DNA of 64,000 nucleotides, from assembly GCA_016713365.1 (NCBI GenBank), contig JADJPG010000040.1:1-64000 (forward strand), read 5' to 3'. Below are positions 19,671-28,495 of the stretch, piece by piece. The number at the start of each line of letters is the position of its first letter. Within the stretch, counting starts at the first letter, position 1. A program made the translations under genes and the position numbers. Below the pieces are notes generated by a model, which did no database searches, was not told the origin of the DNA, and worked only from the letters and a program-made list of their open reading frames with translations. The stretch is from Verrucomicrobiota bacterium. Lineage in GTDB: Bacteria; Verrucomicrobiota; Verrucomicrobiia; Limisphaerales; JADJPG01.

Positions 19671-21085
19671 ATGAAGACCGCAAAACGAATCGAACACGGA
19701 AGTAACGGGAGTTTGCATTTCCAACGCGCCGCGGGCGACCTGACAGGACCAGCCCCTGGTTCTTCCCTGCGCTGGCTGTGAGTCCGACAGCTGCTTTTGC
19801 CGACGAGGGGACTCCTCAATTCGAAGCCAAGCCTGCCGCCACGGTCGATGCGACCAACTCGCTCCTCCAGCTTTTTGAAGCCCAGGGAAAGCCGCTCCAG
19901 CCCAAGAAAGGCGACCGCACCATCGGCGAAGAAGAAGCCGAGGAAGGCACGCCGGCCGAGTGGTTCAAGGGCGAATTGCCCTGGCACCAATGGTCTCGCG
20001 TGACGGGAAACTGGGGCGGCTTGCGCGACGCCCTGGAAAGCGGTGGAGCCACCATTGCCGGCACCTACACGCTCGACTGGGGTGGCCCGATCTCCGGCGG
20101 CATTTCAAAGCGCGGCACTGCGCGTGGCCTGCTCGATGTGAATCTCACCGTCGACGCCGAGAAGCTCGGACTGCCCGGCGGCACGTTCTTCGCCCAGTAT
20201 CTGTTCCGTCACGGCCGCAATGGCTCCGATGACGTGGGAGATCTCCAAGCCTTCTCGAACATCGATGAAGCGCGTCTCAGCCGGGAACACGAACTCTACG
20301 AGCAGAAAGTTTTGAACGACAAACTCCGCGTGAAAGTCGGCCAGGTGGACGCGAACTCCGAGTTCGCCTTCGTGGAAGCCGCAGGTGAGGCAATCAATGC
20401 GTCCGGGGGCTTCAGTCCCACGATCTCGACCTTCCCCACCTATCCTGATCCGTCGCTGAGCGTGAACGTCTTTGTTTATCCGACGGAGAACACCTACCTC
20501 GGCACGGGCATCTACGGCGACGGCATCTCTGATACTTCGGACAATGGCTTCCGCGAACCCTTCTACATCGCGGAGATCGGCACTACGCTCGACCTCTGCG
20601 AGAAGGCCGGGCCGCTTCGTCTCGCCGCGGGCCTCTACTACGACACCGGCAATCACGATCGCTTCGATGGCGGCACGCAAAATAAAGGCAACGGCTTCTA
20701 CGCCCTCGCGGAACAGCAAGTCTGGCGCGAGAACCCGGACGACAAGGAAGATACCCAGGGCCTGAGCGCGTTCGTGCAATACGGCTTCGGCGACGACAAG
20801 GTCAGCGCCGTGCATCATCACGTCGGCCTCGGTCTGTCTGCGGTGGGCTTGATTCCCTCGCGCGACGCGGATGTCACCGGCCTTTACTGGACGCTCGCCA
20901 AGACCAGCCGCGCGACCGGTTCAGGATTCGACGCCGATGAGTCCGCCTTCGAGTTCTACTACAAGTTCGAGGTTACACCCGCCATCAGCCTCAAGCCTGA
21001 CCTCCAATACATCACCAATCCCGGCGGCGTGAAAACGGCGGATGACGCGCTCGTGTTCACCCTGCGCCTCGATGTGACGCTCTGA
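19671..21085 (+). CDS. OprB-family carbohydrate-selective porin, apparent frameshift in signal peptide
   Basis: An outer-membrane porin of the OprB type, about 471 residues after repair. Family features are WSRVTGNWGGLRDALESGG near the start, WGGPISGGISKRG, FSNIDEARLSREHELY, and a final strand ending in RLDVTL. The open frame begins with a GTG at 19778 that encodes only the tail of a signal peptide (SPTAAFADEG). An ATG at 19671 in another frame joins it if one G is missing near 19769, giving GSSLALAVSPTAAFA as the hydrophobic part. This repair is likely but not certain. A terminator follows. Confidence 0.82.
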
Positions 21086-21105
21086 TTTCGGTTACGTGGA
21101 AAACA

Positions 21106-21142
21106 AAGGGCGCGAACAGGATGTTCGCGCCCTCTTCTTTTA
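21106..21142. terminator. Bidirectional terminator between porin and lysS locus
   Basis: A perfect 10-base stem (GGGCGCGAAC, loop AGGAT, GTTCGCGCCC at 21108-21132) is followed by TCTTCTTTT on the plus strand. The minus-strand side is also T-rich. It ends the porin gene and probably also was the original terminator of lysS, because the lysS 3' remnant lies immediately beside it. Confidence 0.82.
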
Positions 21143-21164
21143 GAGGAACTCCTGGTGCCGGAAT

Positions 21165-21240
21165 TTACTTCGGCTTGAGCTGCGGGAAGAGGATCACGTC
21201 GCGGATGCTTTCCTGGCCAAGGAGCATCATGCAGAGGCGG
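21165..21240 (-). pseudogene. Remnant copy of the lysS 3' end (direct repeat)
   Basis: These 76 bases encode the last 24 residues of lysyl-tRNA synthetase plus a stop. They match 22160-22235 at an offset of 995 bases. There are four differences, three silent leucine codon changes and TAA for TGA, so the encoded peptide (RLCMMLLGQESIRDVILFPQ and on) is identical. It is therefore a diverged homologous end, not a recent exact duplication. The last codons and stop of the inserted gene at 21227-22150 are read from this remnant in another frame. Confidence 0.9.
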
Positions 21241-22150
21241 CCAACGGGCCTCGGCCTATTGTCGCTTCGATACGATTCTGCAGTGCCTTTGACAATTCAG
21301 CCAGTTTGCCATCTTCCCAAAGGATGAAGTTGTATTGGCGGTTGTCGAAGTGAACATTCTTCAACTCATCGTTCCGGCACAGCCAAATCACCGGACGCCC
21401 TGTTCCCAATGCAAATCCTGCTTCAAAATACACGCCTCCCCTTTGTCCAGTGAAGTCAGCAACTAGAAACTTACTGCGCCGAATGCCTGCGATAATCTCG
21501 TCATCGATCTTATTGTTGTGGTGATGCCGATCAATTCGAACGGCCTTGTAGCCTGCATTCTCGATGCCCGCTTCAATTGCTGTGTGCGCTGGGTCAACTG
21601 TCTTATTGAACCACATCGCCACAAAGGCCGTTTCACTTCGAATGAGACCTTGTTTAAGTGAGTGGATGTAAGCCCAGCCTTTTGGGGTGATCTTGAAAAC
21701 TCCACCACCTGTTACATTGCTGAGAAGTTTAAGCTCATCAATGAGATAGTCGGCCAAAAGGAAGGATAGCTCGTCCAAATCTTGCGCCCACGAAACTCCA
21801 ATCAGAAGTGGAATCGGCAAATCGGAACTACCGCTACCCACTGTAAACACAGCGCCCGGTTTTGGAACCAGCTGCGAAATATGTAACAAGAGACGGTCCG
21901 CTTTCTCGCCGATGGTCGGGGATTGCAACTCGAGTAGCCGATCGAGCTGCCCAGTCACAATAGTTGAACCTGGATGCTCTCGAAGCCAACCGGAGAGATT
22001 TGCAACCTGTCTCTGGGTGAGTTGATGGTTGGAAGCTGCAACAACCTCAGAGAGCGCAAAGTCTCCGCACCGGATGCAGGTGACTTTTATGCCTGCCGCT
22101 GACGTTTCCACACTGGCCAGTTCGCGACAGATGGGGCAGCCCTCATTCAT
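21227..22150 (-). CDS. Zinc-ribbon plus nucleoside 2-deoxyribosyltransferase-like protein, inserted behind lysS
   Basis: A 307-residue protein. The N-terminus has two Cys pairs (CPIC and CIRC), a small zinc ribbon. The middle is helical with no known motif. The C-terminal domain (about 175-300) has FVAMWF, AIEAGIENAGYKAVRID and ADFTGQRGGVYFEAGFALG, then RQYNFILW. This is the pattern of the nucleoside 2-deoxyribosyltransferase-like/TIR-related fold, with Glu in YFEAGFA in the place of the catalytic Glu. Proteins of this kind are often found among conflict or nucleotide-signalling genes; a defence role here is inference. It starts nine bases after the lysS stop. Three sampled 60-base lines average about 49% G+C, clearly lower than the flanking genes. 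Confidence 0.72.
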   Translation of the reverse strand: MNEGCPICRELASVETSAAGIKVTCIRCGDFALSEVVAASNHQLTQRQVANLSGWLREHPGSTIVTGQLDRLLELQSPTIGEKADRLLLHISQLVPKPGAVFTVGSGSSDLPIPLLIGVSWAQDLDELSFLLADYLIDELKLLSNVTGGGVFKITPKGWAYIHSLKQGLIRSETAFVAMWFNKTVDPAHTAIEAGIENAGYKAVRIDRHHHNNKIDDEIIAGIRRSKFLVADFTGQRGGVYFEAGFALGTGRPVIWLCRNDELKNVHFDNRQYNFILWEDGKLAELSKALQNRIEATIGRGPLAASA

Positions 22151-22159
22151 GATTCGAGT

Positions 22160-22235
22160 TCACTTCGGCTTCAGCTGCGGGAAGAGGATCACGTCGCGGA
22201 TGCTTTCCTGGCCGAGGAGCATCATGCACAGGCGG
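22160..22235 (-). repeat. Functional copy of the lysS 3' end repeat
   Basis: This is the in-frame partner of the direct repeat at 21165-21240. It forms the last 24 codons and stop of the intact lysS gene. The two copies bracket 919 bases holding the inserted gene. Confidence 0.9.
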
Positions 22236-23629
22236 TCGATGCCGATGCCGATGCCGCCCGCCGGGGGCATGCCGTGTTCGAGGGCGACGAGGAAATCTTC
22301 GTCGAGCTTCTGCTGCTCGCCGCCGGCCTGGTGCTCCAGCGTGTTGCGCTGTTGGATGGGATCGTTCTGCTCGGTGTAGCCGGGGGAAATCTCCTGGCCG
22401 TTGATGCAGCACTCGAAGACTTCCACCGTGGTTGGGTCGTCGGGCGTGAGCTTGGCCAATGGAACCAATTCCTTCGGCAGATGCGTGACGAACGTCGGCT
22501 GAATGAGCGTCGGCTCGACGAGCTTCTCGAACACGGCACCGGTGACTTCGAAGTCTTCGTAGCCCTTGGCGATGTCGCCCGCGAGCTTCAGGTCTTCCAT
22601 CGCGCGACGACGGCGTTCGTCCGGCGTGACGTCGAACCAATCCTGACCCGCGACGGCGCGGACGAGGTCTTTGTACTTCGCACGCTTCCACGTGGTGAGG
22701 TCGATGGTCTTGGTGACCTTGCCTTCTGCGTCCTTCGTCTCGATGACGAGCGTCCCCAGCACCGTTTGCGCGACGTGTTTGATGAGCGATTCCACCGTTT
22801 CCATCATCGACTCGTAGTCGCCGAACGCGCAGTAAGCTTCCAGCATCGTGAACTCGGGATTGTGCCGGCGCGAGAGACCTTCGTTGCGGAAGTTCTTTCC
22901 AATCTCGAACAGCTTGTCGATGCCGCCCACGAGCAGCCGCTTGTGATACAGCTCCAGCGCGATGCGCAGGTAGAAGTCGCAGCCGAGCGCGTTGTGCTTC
23001 GTGATGAAGGGCGCCGCCGCCGCGCCGCCAGGGATGGCCTGCATGACGGGCGTCTCGACTTCCACGTAGCCGCGCCCGTGAAAGAAACTGCGGATCTCGC
23101 GCACGATGGCGCTGCGCTTGAGGAACACGTCCTTCACCTCGGGATTGCCGATGAGGTCGAGGTAACGCTGGCGGTAACGAATCTCGGTATCCTCGATGCC
23201 GTGCCACTTGGCCGGCGGCGGGCGCAGGGACTTGGCGAGGATGGTGAACGCTTCGAGCTTAAGGCTCGGCTCGTTCGTCTTCGTGCGGAACATCGTCCCG
23301 GTCACACCGATGAAATCGCCGAGGTCGAGGTGCTTGAAGATGTCGAACTGATCGTCGCCCAGCGCCTGCTTCTGCGCATAGACCTGCACGCGTCCGGACT
23401 GGTCGCGCACGTCGATGAAGATGGACTTGCCCATGTCGCGATGCGCGGTGATGCGGCCGGCGACGGAGAAGCGCGCGCCTTCCGGCACTTCGCCCTTGTC
23501 GAACTTCGAGCGTGCCTCGTCGCACTTGCTGTCGGGCGTGAACTTGTTCTTGAACGGATCGATGCCCTTGCCCCGGAGCGAGGCGAGTTTGGCTTTGCGC
23601 TGTTCGATGAGCGAATTGGTCTCTTCCAT
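22160..23629 (-). CDS. lysS: Lysyl-tRNA synthetase, class II
   Basis: Charges tRNA-Lys. 489 residues from the ATG at 23629 (MEETNSLIEQRKAKL), chosen over one nine codons upstream because it gives the usual N-terminus. The N-terminal OB-fold anticodon domain contains SVAGRITAHRDMGKSIFIDV. Class II motifs follow: RYRQRYLDLI with later RSFFHGRGYVEVETP (motif 1), FRNEGLSRRHNPEFTMLEAY (motif 2), and GIGIDRLCMML (motif 3). Its 3' end is duplicated downstream beyond an inserted gene. Confidence 0.96.
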   Translation of the reverse strand: MEETNSLIEQRKAKLASLRGKGIDPFKNKFTPDSKCDEARSKFDKGEVPEGARFSVAGRITAHRDMGKSIFIDVRDQSGRVQVYAQKQALGDDQFDIFKHLDLGDFIGVTGTMFRTKTNEPSLKLEAFTILAKSLRPPPAKWHGIEDTEIRYRQRYLDLIGNPEVKDVFLKRSAIVREIRSFFHGRGYVEVETPVMQAIPGGAAAAPFITKHNALGCDFYLRIALELYHKRLLVGGIDKLFEIGKNFRNEGLSRRHNPEFTMLEAYCAFGDYESMMETVESLIKHVAQTVLGTLVIETKDAEGKVTKTIDLTTWKRAKYKDLVRAVAGQDWFDVTPDERRRRAMEDLKLAGDIAKGYEDFEVTGAVFEKLVEPTLIQPTFVTHLPKELVPLAKLTPDDPTTVEVFECCINGQEISPGYTEQNDPIQQRNTLEHQAGGEQQKLDEDFLVALEHGMPPAGGIGIGIDRLCMMLLGQESIRDVILFPQLKPK

Positions 23630-23742
23630 AAAAGTCGCGAGGGCCGATGGAAGCACGAACCGGCGCTGGCTGTCGAGGGTTTGAGCGATGACTGAGCGAC
23701 ACGAACTTCACGAATCATCACGAATATGAAATCGGCTTCGTG

Positions 23743-24045
23743 CTAATTCGTGGAAGTCGTGTCGTGTCCCTTTCGCTGAAGCGTCACGCGCGGTTCCAGA
23801 ATCCAAGTGGCTTTGCACTCAGGGCATTTGGAGGGCTTGGCGAGCTTGCCGGTGTCGAACTCGAAGCCGCATTTGCGGCAGCGCGCCGGCTCGATGTTGC
23901 CGGTGTATTCCGTGTGCTTGAGGCTCTTGAGCAGATGCAGGAGATCGCTCTCGATGTCGCGCGGGGTCTCGCGCACGAGCCGGGCGATTTGCGCGACGGA
24001 CATCGGGTTGTCGAGCAGCAGCGGGATGAGGTCTTTGCGGAACAC
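23743..24045 (-). CDS. HTH plus zinc-ribbon predicted transcriptional regulator (COG3357-like)
   Basis: About 100 residues. A helix-turn-helix region (LLLDNPMSVAQIARLVRETPRDIESDLLHLL as helices, first half) is followed by a rubredoxin-like zinc ribbon with Cys pairs CRKC and CPEC and a WILEPR end. This matches the small HTH/Zn-ribbon regulators of COG3357. The start is placed at a GTG at 24045. An ATG at 24180 in the same frame would add 45 residues of low-complexity, non-family sequence across an inverted repeat and is less likely. The target is unknown. Confidence 0.7.
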   Translation of the reverse strand: MFRKDLIPLLLDNPMSVAQIARLVRETPRDIESDLLHLLKSLKHTEYTGNIEPARCRKCGFEFDTGKLAKPSKCPECKATWILEPRVTLQRKGHDTTSTN

Positions 24046-24079
24046 GGGAGGAGAGTTTCGGAGAATGCCCAATGACGCA

Positions 24080-24166
24080 ATGCCTCCAATGACCAACGAA
24101 GTTCGGCTGGTGACGTAGTCTACGGTCAGTTTTTGTGATTGGTAATTTCCTGAGCATTGGAGGCAT
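24080..24166. repeat. 12-base perfect inverted repeat in a divergent region
   Basis: ATGCCTCCAATG (24080-24091) and CATTGGAGGCAT (24155-24166) are perfect inverted copies 63 bases apart, between the HTH/Zn-ribbon gene and purN. They could be paired operator sites or a chance palindrome. Nothing else in the sequence decides this. Confidence 0.4.
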
Positions 24167-24233
24167 CGGATATTGGCCATTCCTCCGGGCTTTCTCCTTG
24201 TGAGCCGGGAGCGGCAGCGGGTATCAAACGCCT

Positions 24234-24872
24234 GTGAACAGTGCGAAACCATTCCGTCTCGGCATCCTCGGTTCGGGCAAGGGCTCGAACATGGTGGCGA
24301 TTGCCGATGCCTGCGCGGCGGGCCAGATACCGGCCGAGATCGCGGTCGTGATCAGTGACGTGGAGGGCGCGGGAATTCTGGATCGCGCCCGTGAGCGGAA
24401 TCTTCCTGCCGAGTTCATTCCACCGGGGAAGTTCCGCACAAAGCTGGACGAAGAGGCCGAAGCCGCGTTTGTGAAGCGTCTGACGGAGGCGAAGGTCGAC
24501 TTGATCGTGCTCGCCGGGTTCATGCGGATTCTCAAGGGCGAGTTCCTGCGCGCGTTCGCGAATCGCGTGGTGAACATCCATCCGTCGTTGCTGCCAGCGT
24601 TTCCGGGGCTGGAGGCTTGGAAACAGGCGCTCGATTACGGCGTGAAGGTGGCTGGTTGCACGGTGCATTTCGTGGATCAAGGCATCGACAGCGGATCGAT
24701 TCTCGGCCAGGAAACGGTGCCGGTGCTGGCTACCGATACCGCGGCGACCTTGCACGAGCGGATTCAGCAGGCGGAACGGCGGTTGTATCCGCAGGTGGTG
24801 CGGGCGTTGGCGGAAGGTCGCGTGACGGTGAAGGGCCGGCAGACGGTGATTTCCGAGGCGGCGAGGGATTGA
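24234..24872 (+). CDS. purN: Phosphoribosylglycinamide formyltransferase
   Basis: Third step of purine synthesis: transfers a formyl group from 10-formyl-THF to GAR. 212 residues from a GTG start. It has the phosphate-binding LGSGKGSNM near the N-terminus, the active-site block [13 protein letters not shown] (Asn and His), and [14 protein letters not shown] with the catalytic Asp. The length is normal. The next gene is a small ORF 37 bases on, then hisG. Confidence 0.93.
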   Translation: MNSAKPFRLGILGSGKGSNMVAIADACAAGQIPAEIAVVISDVEGAGILDRARERNLPAEFIPPGKFRTKLDEEAEAAFVKRLTEAKVDLIVLAGFMRILKGEFLRAFANRVVNIHPSLLPAFPGLEAWKQALDYGVKVAGCTVHFVDQGIDSGSILGQETVPVLATDTAATLHERIQQAERRLYPQVVRALAEGRVTVKGRQTVISEAARD

Positions 24873-24909
24873 GTCAGCGGGATGCGGATTTAGGGCAGGA
24901 GGTGGGTCA

Positions 24910-25044
24910 GTGAAGAAACCAAAGAAAAAGATCGCTTTGCCGCGGTTTCGATGGCAGATCAACCGCTCCACACGAGGGGAAACCTCGGTGGAAGTCCATT
25001 GCCCGTGTAAATTTGAAGTGGAATTTGCGTCAGTCGCAGAATGA
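24910..25044 (+). CDS. Small basic/cysteine protein of unknown function, coupled to hisG
   Basis: A 44-residue reading frame from a GTG at 24910. It has a strong ribosome-binding site (AGGAGGT at 24897-24903), and its TGA overlaps the hisG ATG at 25041. The protein begins with a Lys-rich stretch ([14 protein letters not shown]), continues with [19 protein letters not shown] and ends acidic. The CPC pair is the only notable motif. The ribosome-binding site, overlap and clean frame support a real gene. The function is unknown. Confidence 0.6.
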   Translation: MKKPKKKIALPRFRWQINRSTRGETSVEVHCPCKFEVEFASVAE

Positions 25045-25931
25045 AGAGTAAGCCAAATAAACAGAAGCTGCGTTTCGGTTTGCCGAAGGGCAGCCTGCAG
25101 GATGCCACCATCGAGAAGATGGCCAAGGCTGGCTGGAATGTCTCTGTCAGCAGCCGCTCCTACATCCCGTACGTCGATGACGACGAGCTGGAAATCCGCA
25201 TGATTCGTGCGCAGGAGATCAGCCGTTATGTCGAGCATGGCTATCTGGATTGCGGCATTACCGGGCACGACTGGATCATTGAGAACGGCTCGAAAGTTCA
25301 CGAAGTGGGCGAGTTTCTCTTCAGCAAAGCCACGCGCAAACCCACACGTTGGGTGCTCTGTGTGCCGGAAGAATCTTCCGTCAAGTCCGTCAAGGACCTG
25401 AGCGGCAAACGCATCGCCACCGAGGTGGTGAACATGACGAAGCGCTACCTCCGCAAGCACAACGTGAAGGCGGAAGTGGAGTTTTCCTGGGGCGCGACGG
25501 AAGTGAAGGCGCATGAGTTGGTGGACGCCATCGTCGAAGTCACGGAAACCGGTTCCTCGCTGCGCGCGAACAAGCTCCGCATCGTGGATGAGCTGCTGGT
25601 TTCCACGCCGCGTTTGATTTCGAACCACGCTTCGTGGAAGGACAAGTGGAAGCGACAGAAGATTGAAACGCTCGCGTTGCTGCTTGACGGCGCGCTGGAA
25701 GCGGAGGCGAAGGTCGGCCTGAAGATGAACATCGAGGAGAAGAACCTCCAGAGCCTGCTGACCAACCTGCCGGCGTTGCGCCGCCCGACGATTTCCAACC
25801 TCAGCCAGAAGGGCTGGGTGGCCGTGGAAACCATCATTGACGAACACGTCGTCCGTGAATTGATTCCTCAACTGAAGGCTTTCGGGGCCGAAGGAATCAT
25901 TGAATATCCGTTAAACAAAGTCGTATACTGA
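25041..25931 (+). CDS. hisG: ATP phosphoribosyltransferase, long form
   Basis: First step of histidine synthesis: condenses ATP and PRPP. 296 residues. It has the N-terminal [11 protein letters not shown], the PRPP-binding region [16 protein letters not shown], and a C-terminal regulatory domain ending [11 protein letters not shown]. The presence of that domain makes it the long, self-regulated type that does not need HisZ. It is translationally coupled to the small gene upstream. Confidence 0.93.
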   Translation: MKSKPNKQKLRFGLPKGSLQDATIEKMAKAGWNVSVSSRSYIPYVDDDELEIRMIRAQEISRYVEHGYLDCGITGHDWIIENGSKVHEVGEFLFSKATRKPTRWVLCVPEESSVKSVKDLSGKRIATEVVNMTKRYLRKHNVKAEVEFSWGATEVKAHELVDAIVEVTETGSSLRANKLRIVDELLVSTPRLISNHASWKDKWKRQKIETLALLLDGALEAEAKVGLKMNIEEKNLQSLLTNLPALRRPTISNLSQKGWVAVETIIDEHVVRELIPQLKAFGAEGIIEYPLNKVVY

Positions 25932-25947
25932 GCGCGCTCACAAATTT

Positions 25948-26049
25948 ATGGGTTCACTGAAAAAACGTCGTAAAGCGAAAATCAACAAACACAAACGCCG
26001 CAAGAAGCTTCGCGCGAACCGCCACAAGAAGCGCACCTGGCAGAAGTAG
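25948..26049 (+). CDS. COX24/AURKAIP1-like mini-protein
   Basis: A 33-residue, extremely basic protein ([19 protein letters not shown], then [13 protein letters not shown]). The pattern KxxKHKxRKxxRxxRHK is that of the COX24/AURKAIP1 domain, whose bacterial members in Bacteroidota and Verrucomicrobiota are about this length and are associated with the small ribosomal subunit. It is too short for most gene finders. It starts 17 bases after hisG. Confidence 0.82.
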   Translation: MGSLKKRRKAKINKHKRRKKLRANRHKKRTWQK

Positions 26050-26084
26050 TCTGCGGACTGCTTCCGACTGTGGCGACGAATCAT

Positions 26085-26120
26085 CATCGGACGCAACTCC
26101 GCGGCGAGTTGCGTCCGATG
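26085..26120. repeat. Perfect 15-base hairpin
   Basis: CATCGGACGCAACTC and GAGTTGCGTCCGATG flank a six-base loop. It lies between the COX24-like gene and the TPR lipoprotein gene. There is no T run after it on the plus strand, so it may be a processing or stability element, or a terminator acting without a U tract. It argues that the TPR gene starts after it. Confidence 0.7.
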
Positions 26121-26141
26121 CGTCTCCAAGTATCCTTTCGC

Positions 26142-27888
26142 ATGCCGTCACGCATCCTGATCGGGCTGGCCGGTTTGGTTTCGGCTGTCTTCTTGATTGC
26201 CGGATGCTCTTCCATCCCCGGAAACGATTCGCCAGGCAAAGCCCGCGCTGGTGGAAAGTCTCCCGCCGATTCCCTCGATTACTCCGCTTCCGCCGTCAAA
26301 GCCCGCACGGAATCCCACGCGCACTACGCGATGGCGATTCTGCACGAGCAGAACGACGAGTTCGACCTCGCGGCTGATGAGTATTTCCGCGCGGCGATGG
26401 CGGACTCGGCCAATGAACCGCTCATTCTCGAAGTCTCCGGCAAGCTGATCCGTTTCCGGCAGTCCGACAAGGTGGACGAAAAGACCACCGAGATGCGGAA
26501 CAAGGTCGTCGAGCTGCTCCGTAAATCGACCAGTCGGCCCGACGCCAGCGGCCTGCTCTTTGCGCGGCTCGGATTGGCTTATTCGATGATTGGCAAGAAG
26601 GCGGAGGCCATCGAAGCCAACCGGCAGGCGATCAAGCGCATGCCCGGGTCGCTATCCGGCTACCAGTATCTTGCGCAGATCTATTTGCAGGGCGGTCAGG
26701 TGGAAGAGGGTTTGAAAGTGCTCGATCAGGCGGCGCGTCAGCCCAAGCCCGACGCGTTTTTCCTCATCGATCTCGGTGAGACCTATGTCGCCTTCGGACG
26801 GGCCGGTTCGATGGACACCGTTCGCGCCCGCGCATTGGATTCTTTCCAGCGCGCCTCCTCGCTGAATCCCACCAACGTGATGCTTATCCAGCGGCTCGCT
26901 GATGGGTTCACGGCAATTGGCGAAACGGATCTCGCCATCAAGACTTATGAAAAGCTTGCCGTGCGCCTGCCGACGCTGGGGGCGATTCGCGACAAGCTGG
27001 TGGAGCTCTACATGCGCAAGCAGGACCGCACCAACGCCACAATTCACCTGCGCGTGCTGGTGAAGGAATCTCCGGCGGACGCGCGCACGCAGTATTTGCT
27101 CGGGAGCATTTTGTTTGAGGACAAGCAGCCGAAGGAAGCGGTCGATGCGTTTCGGCGCACGATCATGCTGAGTCCAAATTTCGAGCCGGCGTATTACGAT
27201 CTCGCCGCGGCGCAGATGAATGCAGATCACCCTGGGGACGCGTTGGAGACGCTCGCCAAGGCGCGGAAAAAATTTCAGTCGAGCTTTGTCGGTGAGTATT
27301 ACACCGCGCTCGCCTACAGCCGGCAGAAGGATTACACGAATTCTTTGAAGTATCTCACAGCGGCGGAAGTCATCGCCCGGGCCACGGCGACGAATCGTCT
27401 CACGCACACCTTTTATTTTCAGATTGGCGCCGCGTACGAGAGGAACCATCAATTCAAGGAGGCGGAAGGCTACTTCCGCAAGGCGCTGGAGCTCTCTCCG
27501 GATTTCGCGGAGGCACTGAACTACCTCGGCTACATGTGGGCCGAGCGCGGCGAAAAATCTCGTGGAGGCCCGGGCGATGATCGAGAAGGCGCTGAAGCAG
27601 GAGCCGAAGAATGCGGCGTTTCTCGACAGCCTCGGATGGGTGCTGTTCAAACTGAACAAACCGAAGGAAGCGCTTGCACCGATCCTCAAGGCCGTCGAAC
27701 TGAACGACGAGCCCGACGCGACGCTCTACGATCATCTGGGAGATATCTACGCGGCGCTGAATCAGCCCGATAAGGCGCGCGAAGCGTGGGAAAAGTCGCT
27801 CAAGATCGAATCCAACGAGAAGGTTCAGTTGAAACTCAAAGGCGGCAGTGGTTCGGCCTCGAAGCCGTCCTCGACGGGCGCGCGCTGA
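26142..27888 (+). CDS. TPR-repeat lipoprotein, apparent frameshift
   Basis: About 581 residues after repair. A lipoprotein signal (LIGLAGLVSAVFLIAGC) places it in an envelope membrane. The rest is a long array of tetratricopeptide repeats, e.g. AEGYFRKALELSPDFAEALN near the end. The first frame breaks at the A5 run at 27553-27557. Removing one A gives RGENLVEARAMIEKAL, a normal TPR continuation, and the frame then runs to 27888. The ATG at 26142 is preferred over 26118, which lies inside a hairpin. It may scaffold an envelope complex. It is followed two bases later by the DUF2203 gene. Confidence 0.8.
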
Positions 27889-27890
27889 TC

Positions 27891-28283
27891 ATGGCCTTCC
27901 AGTTCACCAAGCACTATTCCGTTGAAGAGGCCGAGGAGATGATTCCGCAACTGCGCCTGTGGTTGACGGAGCTTCGTCACCATCGCGAGAAGCTGCAGAT
28001 CGTCGAAGACCGGCTCTCTCAATTGATGGCGGCGGGCGGTGATTCAGGCGGCAATTTGGTGAACGATTCGGTGCGGCACATGGCGGGAGTTCAGAAGTAT
28101 CTCGCTTACTTCCGCGATCTGGAGCTGCAGATTAAGGATGTCGATCGTGGCCTCGTGGATTTCCCCGCCATCATTGCCGGCAAGGAAGTGTTCCTCTGCT
28201 GGGAGCAGGACGAGGATTCGATCGAGTTCTGGCATGACTTGGAGTCCGGCTTCGCTGGTCGCGCCCGTCTTCCGGGTGCTTGA
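27891..28283 (+). CDS. DUF2203 family protein
   Basis: A 130-residue helical protein. The opening FTKHYSVEEAEEMIPQLRLW and the end with GLVDFPAIIAGKEVFLCWEQ, then IEFWHDLESGFAGR are the DUF2203 signature. The start at 27891 follows the TPR gene stop by two bases. The function is unknown. The 212 bases downstream before gspE hold no gene. Confidence 0.85.
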   Translation: MAFQFTKHYSVEEAEEMIPQLRLWLTELRHHREKLQIVEDRLSQLMAAGGDSGGNLVNDSVRHMAGVQKYLAYFRDLELQIKDVDRGLVDFPAIIAGKEVFLCWEQDEDSIEFWHDLESGFAGRARLPGA

Positions 28284-28495
28284 CCGCCCTCGCGCTGCCA
28301 ATTTCAGTCTTCAGGCGGACGCCTCTTCGACCGTTTCTCCGGATGAGTGCATTGGCGCAGGGTCGATTGAGACTGAATCGGCGCTGCCCGTGGGCAGTCG
28401 AATCGCTGGCGTCGAACAGAGCCGAGGTCGCTGTCGACGTGGTTCTTGAAATGACGAATGGATGCGGGCGACGAAAGGTTGTTCGCAGGTGAAGC

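Noticed and set aside
21165..22235. Insertion sequence or integron as the cause of the lysS duplication
   Set aside because: There is no transposase, integrase, terminal inverted repeat or attC-like hairpin in the interval; only the direct repeat of the lysS end is present.
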